A stretch of 64,000 bases of DNA. Origin: Candidatus Latescibacterota bacterium. Lineage in GTDB: Bacteria; JAAXHH01. Positions within the stretch are counted from its first letter, which is position 1. Every line of letters starts with the position of its first letter. Below are positions 29,803-38,353 of the stretch, piece after piece. Both the position numbers and the translations under genes were made by a program. Location: the NCBI GenBank assembly GCA_012270975.1, contig JAAXHH010000032.1, positions 20,729 through 84,728 on the forward strand, written 5' to 3'. The notes under the pieces were generated by a model. That model had not been told where the DNA came from. It was given only the letters and a program-made list of their open reading frames with translations, and ran no database searches.

Positions 29803-30699
29803 TCAGGCGCGGGGATGCGCTTCTTCGTACGCTTTCTTGAGGCGGTCGAGGGCGACGTGGGTATAGACCTGCGTGGTAGATAGCCGTTCGTGGCCGAGGA
29901 GTTCCTTGACGGCCAGCAGATCCGCTCCGGCGTCAAGCAAGTGTGTGGCGGTCGTATGACGGAGCACGTGAGGCGTAAGCCCCTGTTGGCTGATCCTGAG
30001 TCCGTATCTTCCCAGGATATACTGGACTCCGCGGCCCGTCAGCCTGCGGCCGTGTTGATTCAGCAGCAGCGCGGCCGTATCTTCCCGTTCCCTTTTTATC
30101 AGCAGGGGACGGGCTTCCAAATAGGATGCCAGTGCGGACAGGGCCTGCCCGCCCAGCGGTACGATACGTTCCTTGTCCCCCTTCCCGATCACCCGGATTC
30201 GTTCTTCCGTCAGTTCGATCGCGCCGAGGTCGAGTCCGACGAGTTCCGACAGCCGCATGCCTGCCCCGTAGAGCAGCTCCAGGATGACCGCGTCCCGCAG
30301 TCCGAGCACCTGGCCGCGGTCGGGCTGGCCCAGCAGCGCTTCCACCTGGCTCCGGTCCAGAAACCGGGGCAGGTGACGGTCCCATTTCGGCGTGGTCAGA
30401 TAGACGCACGGATTCGAGGTAACGATCCCTTCCCGGCAGAGGAAGTGGAAGAAGGACCGCACGGCCGCGAAACGGCGCGCGATGGTCCGCCTGCTGAACC
30501 CTTCCCGGTGCAGATGGTGGAGGAATGCCCGCACATCGGACTTGCCGATGGTTTCCGGCGCCGGCGCGGAGGTGCCGGTATGGTCGGAGAGGAAAGACTG
30601 GAACCGGGCCAGGTCTCCGCCATAGGCCGACCGGGTATGCCGGGAGTAATTTCGCTCGATCTCGAGATGCTCGAGGAATTCGCCGACCTCTTTGTCCAT
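29803..30699 (-). CDS. XerC/XerD-type tyrosine recombinase
   Basis: A site-specific recombinase of 298 residues. The N-terminal SAM-like domain (EVGEFLEHLEIERNYSRHT) precedes the catalytic domain, which has all active-site residues: Arg in GAGMRLSELVGL, Lys in GKGDKERIVPL, His-Arg in TPHVLRHTTATHLL, His in ELLGHERLSTTQ and Tyr in QVYTHV. The topA-xer neighbourhood and length suggest the dif-site chromosome dimer resolvase. Sequence alone does not separate XerC from XerD. Confidence 0.88.
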   Translation of the reverse strand: MDKEVGEFLEHLEIERNYSRHTRSAYGGDLARFQSFLSDHTGTSAPAPETIGKSDVRAFLHHLHREGFSRRTIARRFAAVRSFFHFLCREGIVTSNPCVYLTTPKWDRHLPRFLDRSQVEALLGQPDRGQVLGLRDAVILELLYGAGMRLSELVGLDLGAIELTEERIRVIGKGDKERIVPLGGQALSALASYLEARPLLIKREREDTAALLLNQHGRRLTGRGVQYILGRYGLRISQQGLTPHVLRHTTATHLLDAGADLLAVKELLGHERLSTTQVYTHVALDRLKKAYEEAHPRA

Positions 30700-30705
30700 G
30701 ATCGG

Positions 30706-33009
30706 TTACGCCTCCTGGAACGTCTGGTCCGCATGGTCCGCCTGGTCTGCCTGGTCCGCCTGGCTCGAACCGGCAACCGCCGGCTCGGCGGACCGGGTCC
30801 GGTGCTTGCATTTCGGACATTGCAGGGCCGACCGGCCGGACCTTTCCTGTTTTTCGACCATGAGGGGATAGTCGCAGCGGGGACAGCGGTGATTGACCGG
30901 GGAGTCCCACACCACGAACCGGCACTTCGGGTAGTTGCTGCAACCGAAGAAACTGCGGCCCTTCTGCGAGCGGCGGGCCGTCAGGAAACCCTCGCAACCT
31001 TCTTCCGGGCAGTCGACGCCGATGTTGACCGGCCGCGTCTGCCTGCAGCGCGGATATCCGCTGCACGCGAGAAACGGACCGTACCGTCCGGTTTTCACGA
31101 CCATTTTCTGACCGCATTTGTCGCATTCTTCGTCGGAGTTCAGAACGGCGTTCTCGCCTTCGTTAATCGGTTTGGTGTTCCTGCACGCGGGAAATCCGCC
31201 GCATGCCATGAAACGGCCGTTGCGGCCCCACCTGATAATCATGGGCTTTCCGCACTTCTCGCAGGTCTCGTCCGTTTCCTCCGTCAGCGTGCTTTTCAGT
31301 TCCGATCGCTGGGCGTTTACGGACTGAAGCCGCTCATTGAAGGGTTGGTAGAAATCCACCAGGGTACCGGTCCAGTCCAGCTCTCCCGTTTCAATGCGGT
31401 CCAGGGCGTCTTCCATTTTGGCCGTGAAGGCCACGTCGAACAGGTCCGGGAAGGCCATGACCAGGATACGGTTTACGGCCATGCCCAGGTCCGTGGGCGT
31501 GAATCGGCCCTGCTTCATGGCCGCGTACTTGCGCATCCGCAGCGTGCTGATGATCTGGGCATACGTGCTGGGCCGGCCGATCTGCCGGACCTCGAGCTCC
31601 TTGACGAGGCTCGCTTCCGTATACCTGGGCGGAGGCTGGGTGAAATGCTGCCTGGGCTCGAGTTTCTCCAGGGCGAGATTATCGTCTTTCCGCAGCTCGG
31701 GCAGGGATTTCTCGTCATCCTTCTGTTCAGCGTCTTCGTCGACGGGTTCTTCGTACGCCTTCAGGAACCCCGCGAAGGTCGGCACGGTACCCGTGGCGCG
31801 AAAGAGGTACTTCCCGGCCTGTATGTCCACGGTAGTCACGTCGAAACGGGCCGCCCGCATCTGGGAGGCCACGAAGCGCAGCCAGATCAGTTCGTACAGC
31901 CTGTGCTGGTCGGGCGTCAGGAAGGGCTTCATTTTTTCCGGGCTGCGGTCCGCCGCCGTGGGCCGGATCGCTTCGTGGGCGTCCTGGACGCCCGGCTTGG
32001 TCTTGAATCTCCGGGGCTTGGGGGGTACGTAATCGGCACCGTAGAATTCGGCGATCAGGCCTCGTACGGCTTCCACCGCTTCATCCACGATACGGGTCGA
32101 GTCTGTCCTCATGTAGGTAATCAACCCGATGGCCCCCTCGTCCCCCAGTTCGATGCCCTCGTAGAGTTGCTGGGCAATCATCATGGTTTTCTGGGTGGTG
32201 AACCGAAGGCGCCTGGCCGCGTCCTGCTGCAGGGTGCTGGTGATGAAGGGCGGATATGGATTTCGCTGCGTGTGCTTCCTGGTGATGCCCTCGATCCCGA
32301 AGGTTTTCCCGCGCAGGTCGTCCATCAGGCCCCGGGCCGACTTTTCGTCGGGTATATGGACCTTCTCCCCGTCGATTCGGATCAGTTTCACCGGGAAAAC
32401 GTCGTCCCGCTCCGATCGGAGGTGGGCCGTTATGGACCAGTACTCTTCGACCTCGAATTTCTCGATTTCCGTTTCCCGCTCGCAAATCAGCCGCAGCGCC
32501 ACCGATTGCACCCGGCCCGCGCTCAGTCCTCCGGTGATCGTCTTCCAGAGAAAGGGGCTGACCTGGTATCCGACGAGACGGTCCATGACCCGGCGCGCCT
32601 GCTGGGCGTTGACTTTCTGCATGTCGATGGGGACGGGCTTGTCGATCGCCGTCCGCACCGCCTGGGGCGTTACTTCGTGGAAGAGGACCCGTCCGACTTC
32701 TTTCTTGCTGTTGCCCAGCTGGCTGGCCACGTGCCAGGCTATGGCTTCGCCTTCCCGGTCGGGGTCCGTCGCGAGGAAGATGTGATCGGCCGACCGCGCC
32801 GCGCTGCGCAGGTTCTTTACGACCTTTTCCTTCCCCGGGATCGTGGCGTATTCGGGCTTGAAGTCGTTGTGGACGTCGACCCCCAGGCTCTTGGGCGGCA
32901 GGTCCCTGACATGGCCCACGGAGGCCATGATCTCGAAATCCTTGCCCAGGTACTTTTTAATCGTACGGGCCTTGGCCGGAGATTCCACGATAACAAGTGA
33001 TTTGGACAT
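30706..33009 (-). CDS. topA: DNA topoisomerase I
   Basis: Type IA topoisomerase of 767 residues that relaxes negative supercoils. The TOPRIM domain has VIVESPAKARTIKKYLG and ATDPDREGEAIAWHVA, and the catalytic tyrosine is in LITYMRTDSTRI near residue 297. Four C-terminal zinc-ribbon segments follow, with CEKCGKPM, CDKCGQKM, CPEEGCEGF and CPRCDYPL. The extreme C-terminus is a repetitive QADQADQADHADQ tail encoded by a 9-bp repeat. It sits between smg and the recombinase gene, the common smg-topA-xerC order. Confidence 0.96.
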   Translation of the reverse strand: MSKSLVIVESPAKARTIKKYLGKDFEIMASVGHVRDLPPKSLGVDVHNDFKPEYATIPGKEKVVKNLRSAARSADHIFLATDPDREGEAIAWHVASQLGNSKKEVGRVLFHEVTPQAVRTAIDKPVPIDMQKVNAQQARRVMDRLVGYQVSPFLWKTITGGLSAGRVQSVALRLICERETEIEKFEVEEYWSITAHLRSERDDVFPVKLIRIDGEKVHIPDEKSARGLMDDLRGKTFGIEGITRKHTQRNPYPPFITSTLQQDAARRLRFTTQKTMMIAQQLYEGIELGDEGAIGLITYMRTDSTRIVDEAVEAVRGLIAEFYGADYVPPKPRRFKTKPGVQDAHEAIRPTAADRSPEKMKPFLTPDQHRLYELIWLRFVASQMRAARFDVTTVDIQAGKYLFRATGTVPTFAGFLKAYEEPVDEDAEQKDDEKSLPELRKDDNLALEKLEPRQHFTQPPPRYTEASLVKELEVRQIGRPSTYAQIISTLRMRKYAAMKQGRFTPTDLGMAVNRILVMAFPDLFDVAFTAKMEDALDRIETGELDWTGTLVDFYQPFNERLQSVNAQRSELKSTLTEETDETCEKCGKPMIIRWGRNGRFMACGGFPACRNTKPINEGENAVLNSDEECDKCGQKMVVKTGRYGPFLACSGYPRCRQTRPVNIGVDCPEEGCEGFLTARRSQKGRSFFGCSNYPKCRFVVWDSPVNHRCPRCDYPLMVEKQERSGRSALQCPKCKHRTRSAEPAVAGSSQADQADQADHADQTFQEA
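30725..30768 (-). repeat. 9-bp repeat tract encoding the topA C-terminal tail
   Basis: About five copies of a TGGTCCGCC-type unit (plus-strand sense) give the Ala-Asp-Gln tail on the minus strand. The tract lies beyond the last zinc ribbon. Confidence 0.85.
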
Positions 33010-33049
33010 GTCTGTGCGTAGTCGCGCTGGGGATGAGGGAGGGACGGCG

Positions 33050-33520
33050 TCAGTTCCCGATCAAGCCGTCTTCGAAGTCGTCGGGCAACCAGATCATGAC
33101 CTGGCCGGATTCCGATTCGAGCAGGATCGGGGCGGCAATGGTCTTGATGTCTTCCCGGGTGACGGAACGGGCGCCCGTCAGCATGGCCCGTTCGATGATC
33201 AGCTCGGTCTGCGTATCGTTGATCAGGCCCAGTTCGCGGAGTTCCAGCAGGTAGCCGTACGCGTCCGGCTGGATCATAAGCTGTTCCACCGCGTGCAGGA
33301 TCCGGTTGGGTTTGGGCTGGAGCGGCTTGGTCGGATCGACCACGACTTCCGCCTGGGCCTGGAGGCGGTCGAACAGCCAGGCGAAGGCCGTGTTGACCTC
33401 CTGCTGGGTGTAGCCGTGACCGACCAGTGTCTGGGAAACATCGGCGATGTCGTTGAAGCGGCCTTTTTCATCCTGCATGTGCTTCATGAGGAAAACGATG
33501 ATTTCCATCACTTTTTCCAT
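33050..33520 (-). CDS. smg: Smg/DUF494 family protein
   Basis: A 156-residue protein matching the Smg (DUF494) family, of unknown function, usually next to dprA or topA. It begins MEKVMEIIVFLMKHM, preceded by an AGGAG ribosome-binding site, so the start is 33520; the longer open frame up to 33907 enters the AIR-synthase-like gene and is rejected. Internal family features are LVGHGYTQQEVNTAFAWL and the acidic end WLPDDFEDG. Confidence 0.9.
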   Translation of the reverse strand: MEKVMEIIVFLMKHMQDEKGRFNDIADVSQTLVGHGYTQQEVNTAFAWLFDRLQAQAEVVVDPTKPLQPKPNRILHAVEQLMIQPDAYGYLLELRELGLINDTQTELIIERAMLTGARSVTREDIKTIAAPILLESESGQVMIWLPDDFEDGLIGN

Positions 33521-33612
33521 GATTTTCTCCTGAAGGAATGCGAAGATGTGATCAGTACCGGGCCGAAGAACGACCCCTGGCCGTACACCGTACTTCCGGT
33601 TTTCGATGTCCA

Positions 33613-33641
33613 AATCTAATCTTCCGGGGGGTTGCATGCAA
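33613..33641 (-). promoter_or_regulatory. Sigma-70-type promoter for smg-topA
   Basis: Read on the minus strand, TTGCAT (33641-33636), 17 bp and TAGATT (33618-33613) precede smg by about 93 bp. Confidence 0.5.
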
Positions 33642-33666
33642 GTGTTTTTCCCGGAGCGGGATGCGG

Positions 33667-34689
33667 TTACGAGGCCTCGAATACCTTGCCGATTTCGTCC
33701 CGGTCGAAGGCCGGAAGATCGACAAGCGACCCCTTTCTTCTGAGTCGAATTCCGAAATCGGGAGGCCGTACGGACCCGATCACGGCGACCGGAATCCCGG
33801 CTTCCGAAAGGCGGGCGACGACAGGCTCCGCCTGGTCTGGGTCCACCACGATGAGCAGGGCGCCCGACGCGATGACTCCGAGGGGATCCAGGCCGTAGAA
33901 CGCGCAAAGGGCGTCCGATTCGGGCAGCAGGGGCAGCCGGTCCTCCTCGATGAGCATGCCGACCCCGGAGGCAACGGCGATTTCCCGCAGGCCGGAGGCG
34001 AGTCCGCCCTCCGTCGGATCGTGCATGGCGTGGACGCCTCCGGTTTCCATCGCGATGCGGGCTTCCCTGACTACGCTGAGGCCGGGCCGCCTGAGGTACC
34101 GGCGGCAGGTCTGGAGGAAGTCGTCGGAAAAGCGGTTCCTGATCTCGTCACCCCTTTCCATGGCAATCAGCGCCGTCGCCTCGATAGCGATCCCCTTGGT
34201 CAGCAGGATCCGGTCGCCCGCCCGGGCGCCGGAACCGGAAACGTAGCCGTCGGGAGTCGTTTCCCCCAGCATCTGCCCGATCAGCAGCGGCCGGTCCAGG
34301 CCGTGAGTAATCTCGGTATGGCCCCCGCAAAGGGTCACGCCGAGTTCCTCGCAGGCGTCGGACAGCCCGGAGAATATCCGGTCCACCATCTCGGGGCTCG
34401 TTTTCGCTTCCGGGAGCAGTATGGTCGTCAGGAACCACCGGGGCGCAGCGCCCATGGCGGCGACGTCGTTGGCGTTTATGTTGACGGCGTACCAGCCGAT
34501 CTCTTCGGTGGCGAAGGTGATGGGGTCTGTTTTCGTAACGAGTACGCTGGAGCCGAATGAGATGACCGCCGCGTCCCGGCCGATCCCCGGGCCCACGAGC
34601 ACTCTCGGGTCGGTTCCGGTAGCATGGCGGCGCAGTATTCGGTCCAGATCTTCCGCGGGCAGCTTGCCGACCGGGTAATAGGGAGGCAT
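33667..34689 (-). CDS. AIR-synthase-fold protein, HypE-like
   Basis: A 340-residue member of the PurM/HypE/SelD superfamily, in which ATP activates a carbonyl or selenide-type substrate. The N-terminal half has VGPGIGRDAAVISFG and TKTDPITFATEEIGWYAV, then NINANDVAAMGAAPRWF; the C-terminal half has AMHDPTEGGLASGL and GVIASGALLIVVD. The reactive Cys/Sec-Lys N-terminal motif of SelD is missing, and the C-terminal Cys of HypE is not present. No hydrogenase gene is nearby. Function is therefore open; its location two genes from a SelA-like protein is of note. Confidence 0.75.
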   Translation of the reverse strand: MPPYYPVGKLPAEDLDRILRRHATGTDPRVLVGPGIGRDAAVISFGSSVLVTKTDPITFATEEIGWYAVNINANDVAAMGAAPRWFLTTILLPEAKTSPEMVDRIFSGLSDACEELGVTLCGGHTEITHGLDRPLLIGQMLGETTPDGYVSGSGARAGDRILLTKGIAIEATALIAMERGDEIRNRFSDDFLQTCRRYLRRPGLSVVREARIAMETGGVHAMHDPTEGGLASGLREIAVASGVGMLIEEDRLPLLPESDALCAFYGLDPLGVIASGALLIVVDPDQAEPVVARLSEAGIPVAVIGSVRPPDFGIRLRRKGSLVDLPAFDRDEIGKVFEAS

Positions 34690-34769
34690 GTTTCGCTGAT
34701 TGGAGTGGAGGGGTCGATGCTGAGCGCGCCTTGTGCGGTTCAGATGGCCGCGGCCGGGATCGGCCGGGT

Positions 34770-35072
34770 TTAATCCCGTCGCTTCCTCTGGGCGCGCAAG
34801 GCTTCTTTCAATATCTTTCCGGGCTTGAACTTGGCTTTTCGCCGGGCCGGAACCTCGATGGTGTACCCGGTCCGCGGATTGCGGGCCGCCGGCTTCGGGC
34901 GGGTATTCTTGATCTCCAGCGCGCCGAATCCCCTGATCTCGATCCGGTTGCCTTCAACCAGGTTTTCCCGCATGATCTCAAAGAGCGCGTCGATCACGGG
35001 ATAGATCTGCGTCTTCTTCAGACCCAGCGTCTCGCTGATTTCATTGACCAGTTCTCTACGCGTCGTCGTCAT
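34770..35072 (-). CDS. HU/IHF-family DNA-binding protein
   Basis: A 100-residue nucleoid protein. It has the N-terminal helices RRELVNEISETLGL, the beta-arm region EIRGFGALEIKNTRPKPAARNPRTG with the tip proline-containing RNPRTG box, and the basic C-terminus ALRAQRKRRD. The IHF-like features are mixed, so HU and IHF cannot be separated. It bends DNA and may also help the recombinase or replication. Confidence 0.93.
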   Translation of the reverse strand: MTTTRRELVNEISETLGLKKTQIYPVIDALFEIMRENLVEGNRIEIRGFGALEIKNTRPKPAARNPRTGYTIEVPARRKAKFKPGKILKEALRAQRKRRD

Positions 35073-35086
35073 GTGGGTTCCTCAGC

Positions 35087-35106
35087 CCGGAATCCTTCGA
35101 TTCCGG
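35087..35106. repeat. Perfect 8-bp inverted repeat between aldolase and HU genes
   Basis: CCGGAATC and GATTCCGG flank a CTTC loop. It lies 14 bp upstream of the HU start and 7 bp after the aldolase stop, so the transcript can form a strong hairpin; there is no U-tract. Processing signal or leader element are possible. Confidence 0.6.
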
Positions 35107-35113
35107 CGTGCGA

Positions 35114-35746
35114 TTACGGCCGGCCGTACAGCTGGTGCAACTTGTCCACCCGTTCTTCGTCTATGGTGTTGACCCGGCCGAGCATGCGGGCGACGAGGGC
35201 GATCCGTGCACAGTGTTCCATGGTTTCCATCTTGTGGTATGCCGCGACGATGTCCGGTCCCAGGGTCAGCGCGCCATGGTTTTCCAGCAGGACCGCGTCG
35301 TAGTCCCGTACGTATTGCCTGAGTGATTCGACGAGTTCCATCGTTCCCGGCGTCCCGTACGGCGCAATGGGCACGAACCCCAGGGAGACGATCACCTCGG
35401 GCAACAGGGTATCGGGCAGATTCTCGCCAGCCACGGCAAACCCCGTCGCCGTCGGTGGATGGGCATGGGCCACGGCGTGTACGTCCGGACGCTCACGGTA
35501 CACCATCAGGTGCATTTTCATTTCGGACGACGGCGCGTAATTTCCGGAGATCACCCTTCCGTCATAGTCGACGACGATTAACTTTTCGGGGGTCAGGAAC
35601 CCCTTGCTGACCCCGGTCATCGTAATCAGCAGCCGGTCTTCTGACAGCCTTACGCTGAGGTTTCCGTCATTCGAGGCTACGTACCCCCGGTCATACATCC
35701 GCTTGCCGACATGAATCACGTCGGAGATGGCTTGCTCAGAGTGCAA
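35114..35746 (-). CDS. Class II aldolase/adducin family protein
   Basis: A zinc aldolase-fold protein of 210 residues, close to L-fuculose- or ribulose-phosphate aldolases. The N-terminal loop SNDGNLSVRL, the zinc motif VAHAHPPTATGFA and the distal ENHGALTLG histidine are present. Substrate is probably a 2-keto-sugar phosphate. It has its own promoter upstream and is the first gene of a run leading into HU. Confidence 0.88.
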   Translation of the reverse strand: MHSEQAISDVIHVGKRMYDRGYVASNDGNLSVRLSEDRLLITMTGVSKGFLTPEKLIVVDYDGRVISGNYAPSSEMKMHLMVYRERPDVHAVAHAHPPTATGFAVAGENLPDTLLPEVIVSLGFVPIAPYGTPGTMELVESLRQYVRDYDAVLLENHGALTLGPDIVAAYHKMETMEHCARIALVARMLGRVNTIDEERVDKLHQLYGRP

Positions 35747-35797
35747 GATAGTTCATTTCCAGGTAAATGATTACAGAACTTCAGCGGTACGATTTCG

Positions 35798-35826
35798 AAT
35801 ATATTCGGCCCGCCGTTCCCGTACAA
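35798..35826 (-). promoter_or_regulatory. Sigma-70-type promoter for the class II aldolase
   Basis: On the minus strand, TTGTAC (35826-35821), a 17-bp spacer and TATATT (35803-35798) lie about 52 bp before the aldolase start, in a clearly AT-richer stretch. Confidence 0.65.
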
Positions 35827-35845
35827 GTATTATTATTTCCATAAG

Positions 35846-37252
35846 TTATAAGTCGGACCTCACGATACGCGCCACATCAGGAACCCGGCGTTTTTCCACA
35901 CCGCGCAGGTCGATCCGGATCCGGTCCCGGCAGCAGTCGACCAGCAGCGCAGGCGTCGCTTTCAGCCAGCGGGCCGCCAGGTCTTCGGGCCGAACCCCCA
36001 CCGGCCGGACCGATACCGCGAAACTGGGCATGCCGTCGCCGGGGAGGCGGTACGTCGTAAGATGCGCCTGTCCTTCGACCAGGGAACAGTCCGCGCGGTG
36101 CCGGCCGTTTTCCGACAGACGATCCAGAAGCTGCCGTGCCCGGAAGCCTACCTCCTCGAGTGACGCGGCCAGCATGTGGGCCGCCGGATGGCTTTCGAGG
36201 TCGCAGGAGCTGTCGGCCAGTTCCGCCAGTCTCGCGTCGAGCCCCGCCCGCACGTGCCTGGAAGCCCGCACCGCGGGCCACAGGCCGTGCCTTCTGATGC
36301 GCGCAATGACGGTGTGGCTTCCGATCAATAGGCCGCAGGGCGGTCCGCCGGCCAGGCCGCCGCCGGCCGCGACGATCAGTTGCGTGCCGTATCGCACGGC
36401 TTCCGCGACGGACCTCGTGGACGCATACCCGGCGGACCGGACCGGACGCAACGTCGTATCGCCGGCCAGGTGAAGTACCGTGGCGCCGGCTTCCGCGCCG
36501 GTCCGAGCGATCTCTTCCTGTCCGGCTTCCTCGATGAAACCCCGAAGGGCGTAGGTTGACGGACGGACCGTGATGATCAGCGCCGTCCGTTCGCCCAGGA
36601 CGGAACGGTAGTCGGACAACCGGGTCTTGTTGGTTGCGCCCGTCTCGACCACCCTGGCACCCGCGAGCCGGCAGACCGCCACCGGATTCACGGGCCGTTC
36701 GTCGTAAGGCGCGTCGATCAATCCCGACTGGCCGCGGTTGATGACGACTTCCGCTCCTTCCGCGAGAGACCGGACCGCCAGCAGGAAGGCGGCGGAGACG
36801 GAACGGGCCACCAGCACGTCTTCGGCGCCGGTCAATTCGCGCACCAGCCTGGCGGTGCGGCCGTCGTCCTCGTATGCCGCGAGCGTGAGCGCCAGCCTCG
36901 AAGCCCTCCGGGCAGCCGTACCGGCGTACCGGTCCCGCGTCCGTGGATGAAAGAGGATGCCGGAGGCATTGATCAGATCCCCGTCCGCCGAGCGGACTTC
37001 GTCCTCCAGGAGCGCGGCGACCCCCGCGGCGAGGTCATACGGCGACAGCGAGGCCGACCGAAACGCTTCCGCTTCCTGTGGACGGAACCGGAGCCTGTTC
37101 CGCGTGTCGCGCAGCACCTTGCGGATCGCGCCATCGATCTGTACGTCCTCGAAGCGGTCGCGCAGTTCACTGATGCCGGGCTGTTGTTGCAGCGCGTGCA
37201 CGGAGGGCAGGCGGGCGAGCAGGAGCCTCAGGTCTTCCCGGCCGGGTTTCAT
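35846..37252 (-). CDS. SelA-like protein without the PLP lysine
   Basis: A 468-residue homologue of L-seryl-tRNA(Sec) selenium transferase. SelA landmarks are recognisable in order: LINASGILFHPRT near residue 93, LTGAEDVLVARSVSAAFLLA near 140, GARVVETGATNKTRLSDY near 198 and AGGPPCGLLIG near 301. In active SelA the PLP-binding lysine lies in GDKLLGGPQAG; here the same place reads GGGLAGGPPCG, so the lysine is replaced by glycine near 299. The upstream aspartate motif is also altered. It is probably not a classical selenium transferase. Its start overlaps the DUF2064 gene by four bases. Confidence 0.78.
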   Translation of the reverse strand: MKPGREDLRLLLARLPSVHALQQQPGISELRDRFEDVQIDGAIRKVLRDTRNRLRFRPQEAEAFRSASLSPYDLAAGVAALLEDEVRSADGDLINASGILFHPRTRDRYAGTAARRASRLALTLAAYEDDGRTARLVRELTGAEDVLVARSVSAAFLLAVRSLAEGAEVVINRGQSGLIDAPYDERPVNPVAVCRLAGARVVETGATNKTRLSDYRSVLGERTALIITVRPSTYALRGFIEEAGQEEIARTGAEAGATVLHLAGDTTLRPVRSAGYASTRSVAEAVRYGTQLIVAAGGGLAGGPPCGLLIGSHTVIARIRRHGLWPAVRASRHVRAGLDARLAELADSSCDLESHPAAHMLAASLEEVGFRARQLLDRLSENGRHRADCSLVEGQAHLTTYRLPGDGMPSFAVSVRPVGVRPEDLAARWLKATPALLVDCCRDRIRIDLRGVEKRRVPDVARIVRSDL

Positions 37253-38040
37253 GCAGGATTCCTTCCCCGGATTACAGCCTTCAGCGCGGATTCCGTGTGG
37301 CGCCCCGTTTCCTGGTCGCCGCCGGCGCGAAGCGATCGTATTTCACGGGCGATCCGGTCCAGATCGCCGGGACGGTCCACGTCGTGACAGGTCGGAAGCT
37401 CGTGGCAGGACAGCCCGCATGCCCGGATTGCCGCCCGGGTCTGCCGCAAAACACGGTCCGTGCCCCAGTGGATGGATTCGAACAGGCGGGTGTAATGGCC
37501 GGCGGCGCTCCCCCCGCGTCCGGGTCCGCCCGGTCCGCCCGGTCCGCCCGGTCCAGGCGGTTCGCTCAGTCCGATCAGGTAGTATCCTCCGTCGGCGGCG
37601 GGACCCAGAACGACGTCGTGGCGGTCCAGCGAATCAAAGGCTTCTTCCACGAAAGCGTGGGGGAGGAGGGGGCTGTCGCCACCCAGCACGACCGTTTTGT
37701 CCCATTTCTTTCGCTGGAATACCGAGAAGGCGTTCGACAACCGTTCCCCGAGATGGCCGCCTCGCTGGCGGAACCACTTCACGTCGGAACCGCTTGGACC
37801 GCCCGGACCGCTTGGACCGTCCGGACCGCCCAGGGCGGACTGGAGTTCCGCCAGCCCGTCATCGGGCGTCCAGGCCACGAAGAGGGACGCGCCGGAGACC
37901 CTTTGGGCAAGATGAAGCGTGTCGAGGATGAAGGCCGAGTAGAGTTCCGCCGCCTCGCCCGTCGAAACCCGCGGAGTCAAGCGGGTCTTCACCGTCCCGG
38001 GCCTCGGGGCTTTCATGAACAGGACGAGTGCGTTCGACAT
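37249..38040 (-). CDS. DUF2064 / TIGR04282-type glycosyltransferase-like protein
   Basis: A GT-A-fold, nucleotidyltransferase-like protein. The family start LVLFMKAPRPGTVKTRLTP and the metal site VVLGGDSPLLP are present, followed by LGPAADGGYYLIGL. ATG at 38040 fits the family start best (263 residues); an in-frame ATG at 38109 has no ribosome-binding site. Two low-complexity inserts rich in Gly-Pro-Ser (near residues 70-85 and 160-180) come from 9-bp repeats. It is translationally coupled to the SelA-like gene. Family members are discussed for arsenosugar-like pathways, but no arsenic genes are here. Confidence 0.8.
   Translation of the reverse strand: MSNALVLFMKAPRPGTVKTRLTPRVSTGEAAELYSAFILDTLHLAQRVSGASLFVAWTPDDGLAELQSALGGPDGPSGPGGPSGSDVKWFRQRGGHLGERLSNAFSVFQRKKWDKTVVLGGDSPLLPHAFVEEAFDSLDRHDVVLGPAADGGYYLIGLSEPPGPGGPGGPGGPGRGGSAAGHYTRLFESIHWGTDRVLRQTRAAIRACGLSCHELPTCHDVDRPGDLDRIAREIRSLRAGGDQETGRHTESALKAVIRGRNPA
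37521..37559 (-). repeat. 9-bp repeat tract encoding a Gly-Pro-Gly insert
   Basis: About four copies of a CGGTCCGCC-type unit (plus-strand sense) encode GGPGGPGGPG in the DUF2064 protein. Confidence 0.9.
37791..37832 (-). repeat. Second 9-bp repeat tract in the DUF2064 gene
   Basis: About five units of GGACCGCCC/GGACCGCTT encode GPSGPGGPSG between the first and second conserved blocks of the protein. The unit is the reverse complement of the first tract. Confidence 0.85.
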
Positions 38041-38222
38041 GGGCACGTGCCGGACAGGAGGCTGAAGGGTAGGCCGGATCCGCGGAAGGCGGCAAGGCGT
38101 TGAAACCATGGGCTTATGCAGGTTTCATGCATACTACGCGGCGGACCGCGGGGTGTCAATTAAAACACTTATTTATCAATCATTTAACCTGTTCCCGATC
38201 TGCTTCAGACCAACGATTGGCC

Positions 38223-38252
38223 TTGACACGGAGGGCGATTGGAAGTTATTTT
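38223..38252 (+). promoter_or_regulatory. Sigma-70-type promoter for the DHH phosphoesterase gene
   Basis: TTGACA (38223-38228), an 18-bp spacer and TATTTT (38247-38252) lie about 100 bp before the start at 38354, in an AT-richer gap. Confidence 0.55.
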
Positions 38253-38353
38253 CGGCGTTTCTTACCGGTCGCCAGGTCCTCCGATTCATCGGACCGGAGT
38301 TCGGCAACGACGCGTCACGCGGCGTCGCCAGGTCCGACCCATGGAAAGTGGCC

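Noticed and set aside
29890..33000. A 1036-codon open frame opposite topA and the recombinase
   Set aside because: It is antisense to two strongly conserved genes and has no recognisable domain; high GC gives long antisense frames.
33667..34689. SelD (selenophosphate synthetase)
   Set aside because: The N-terminal reactive Cys/Sec-Lys motif is missing; the sequence fits the wider AIR-synthase/HypE-like group better.
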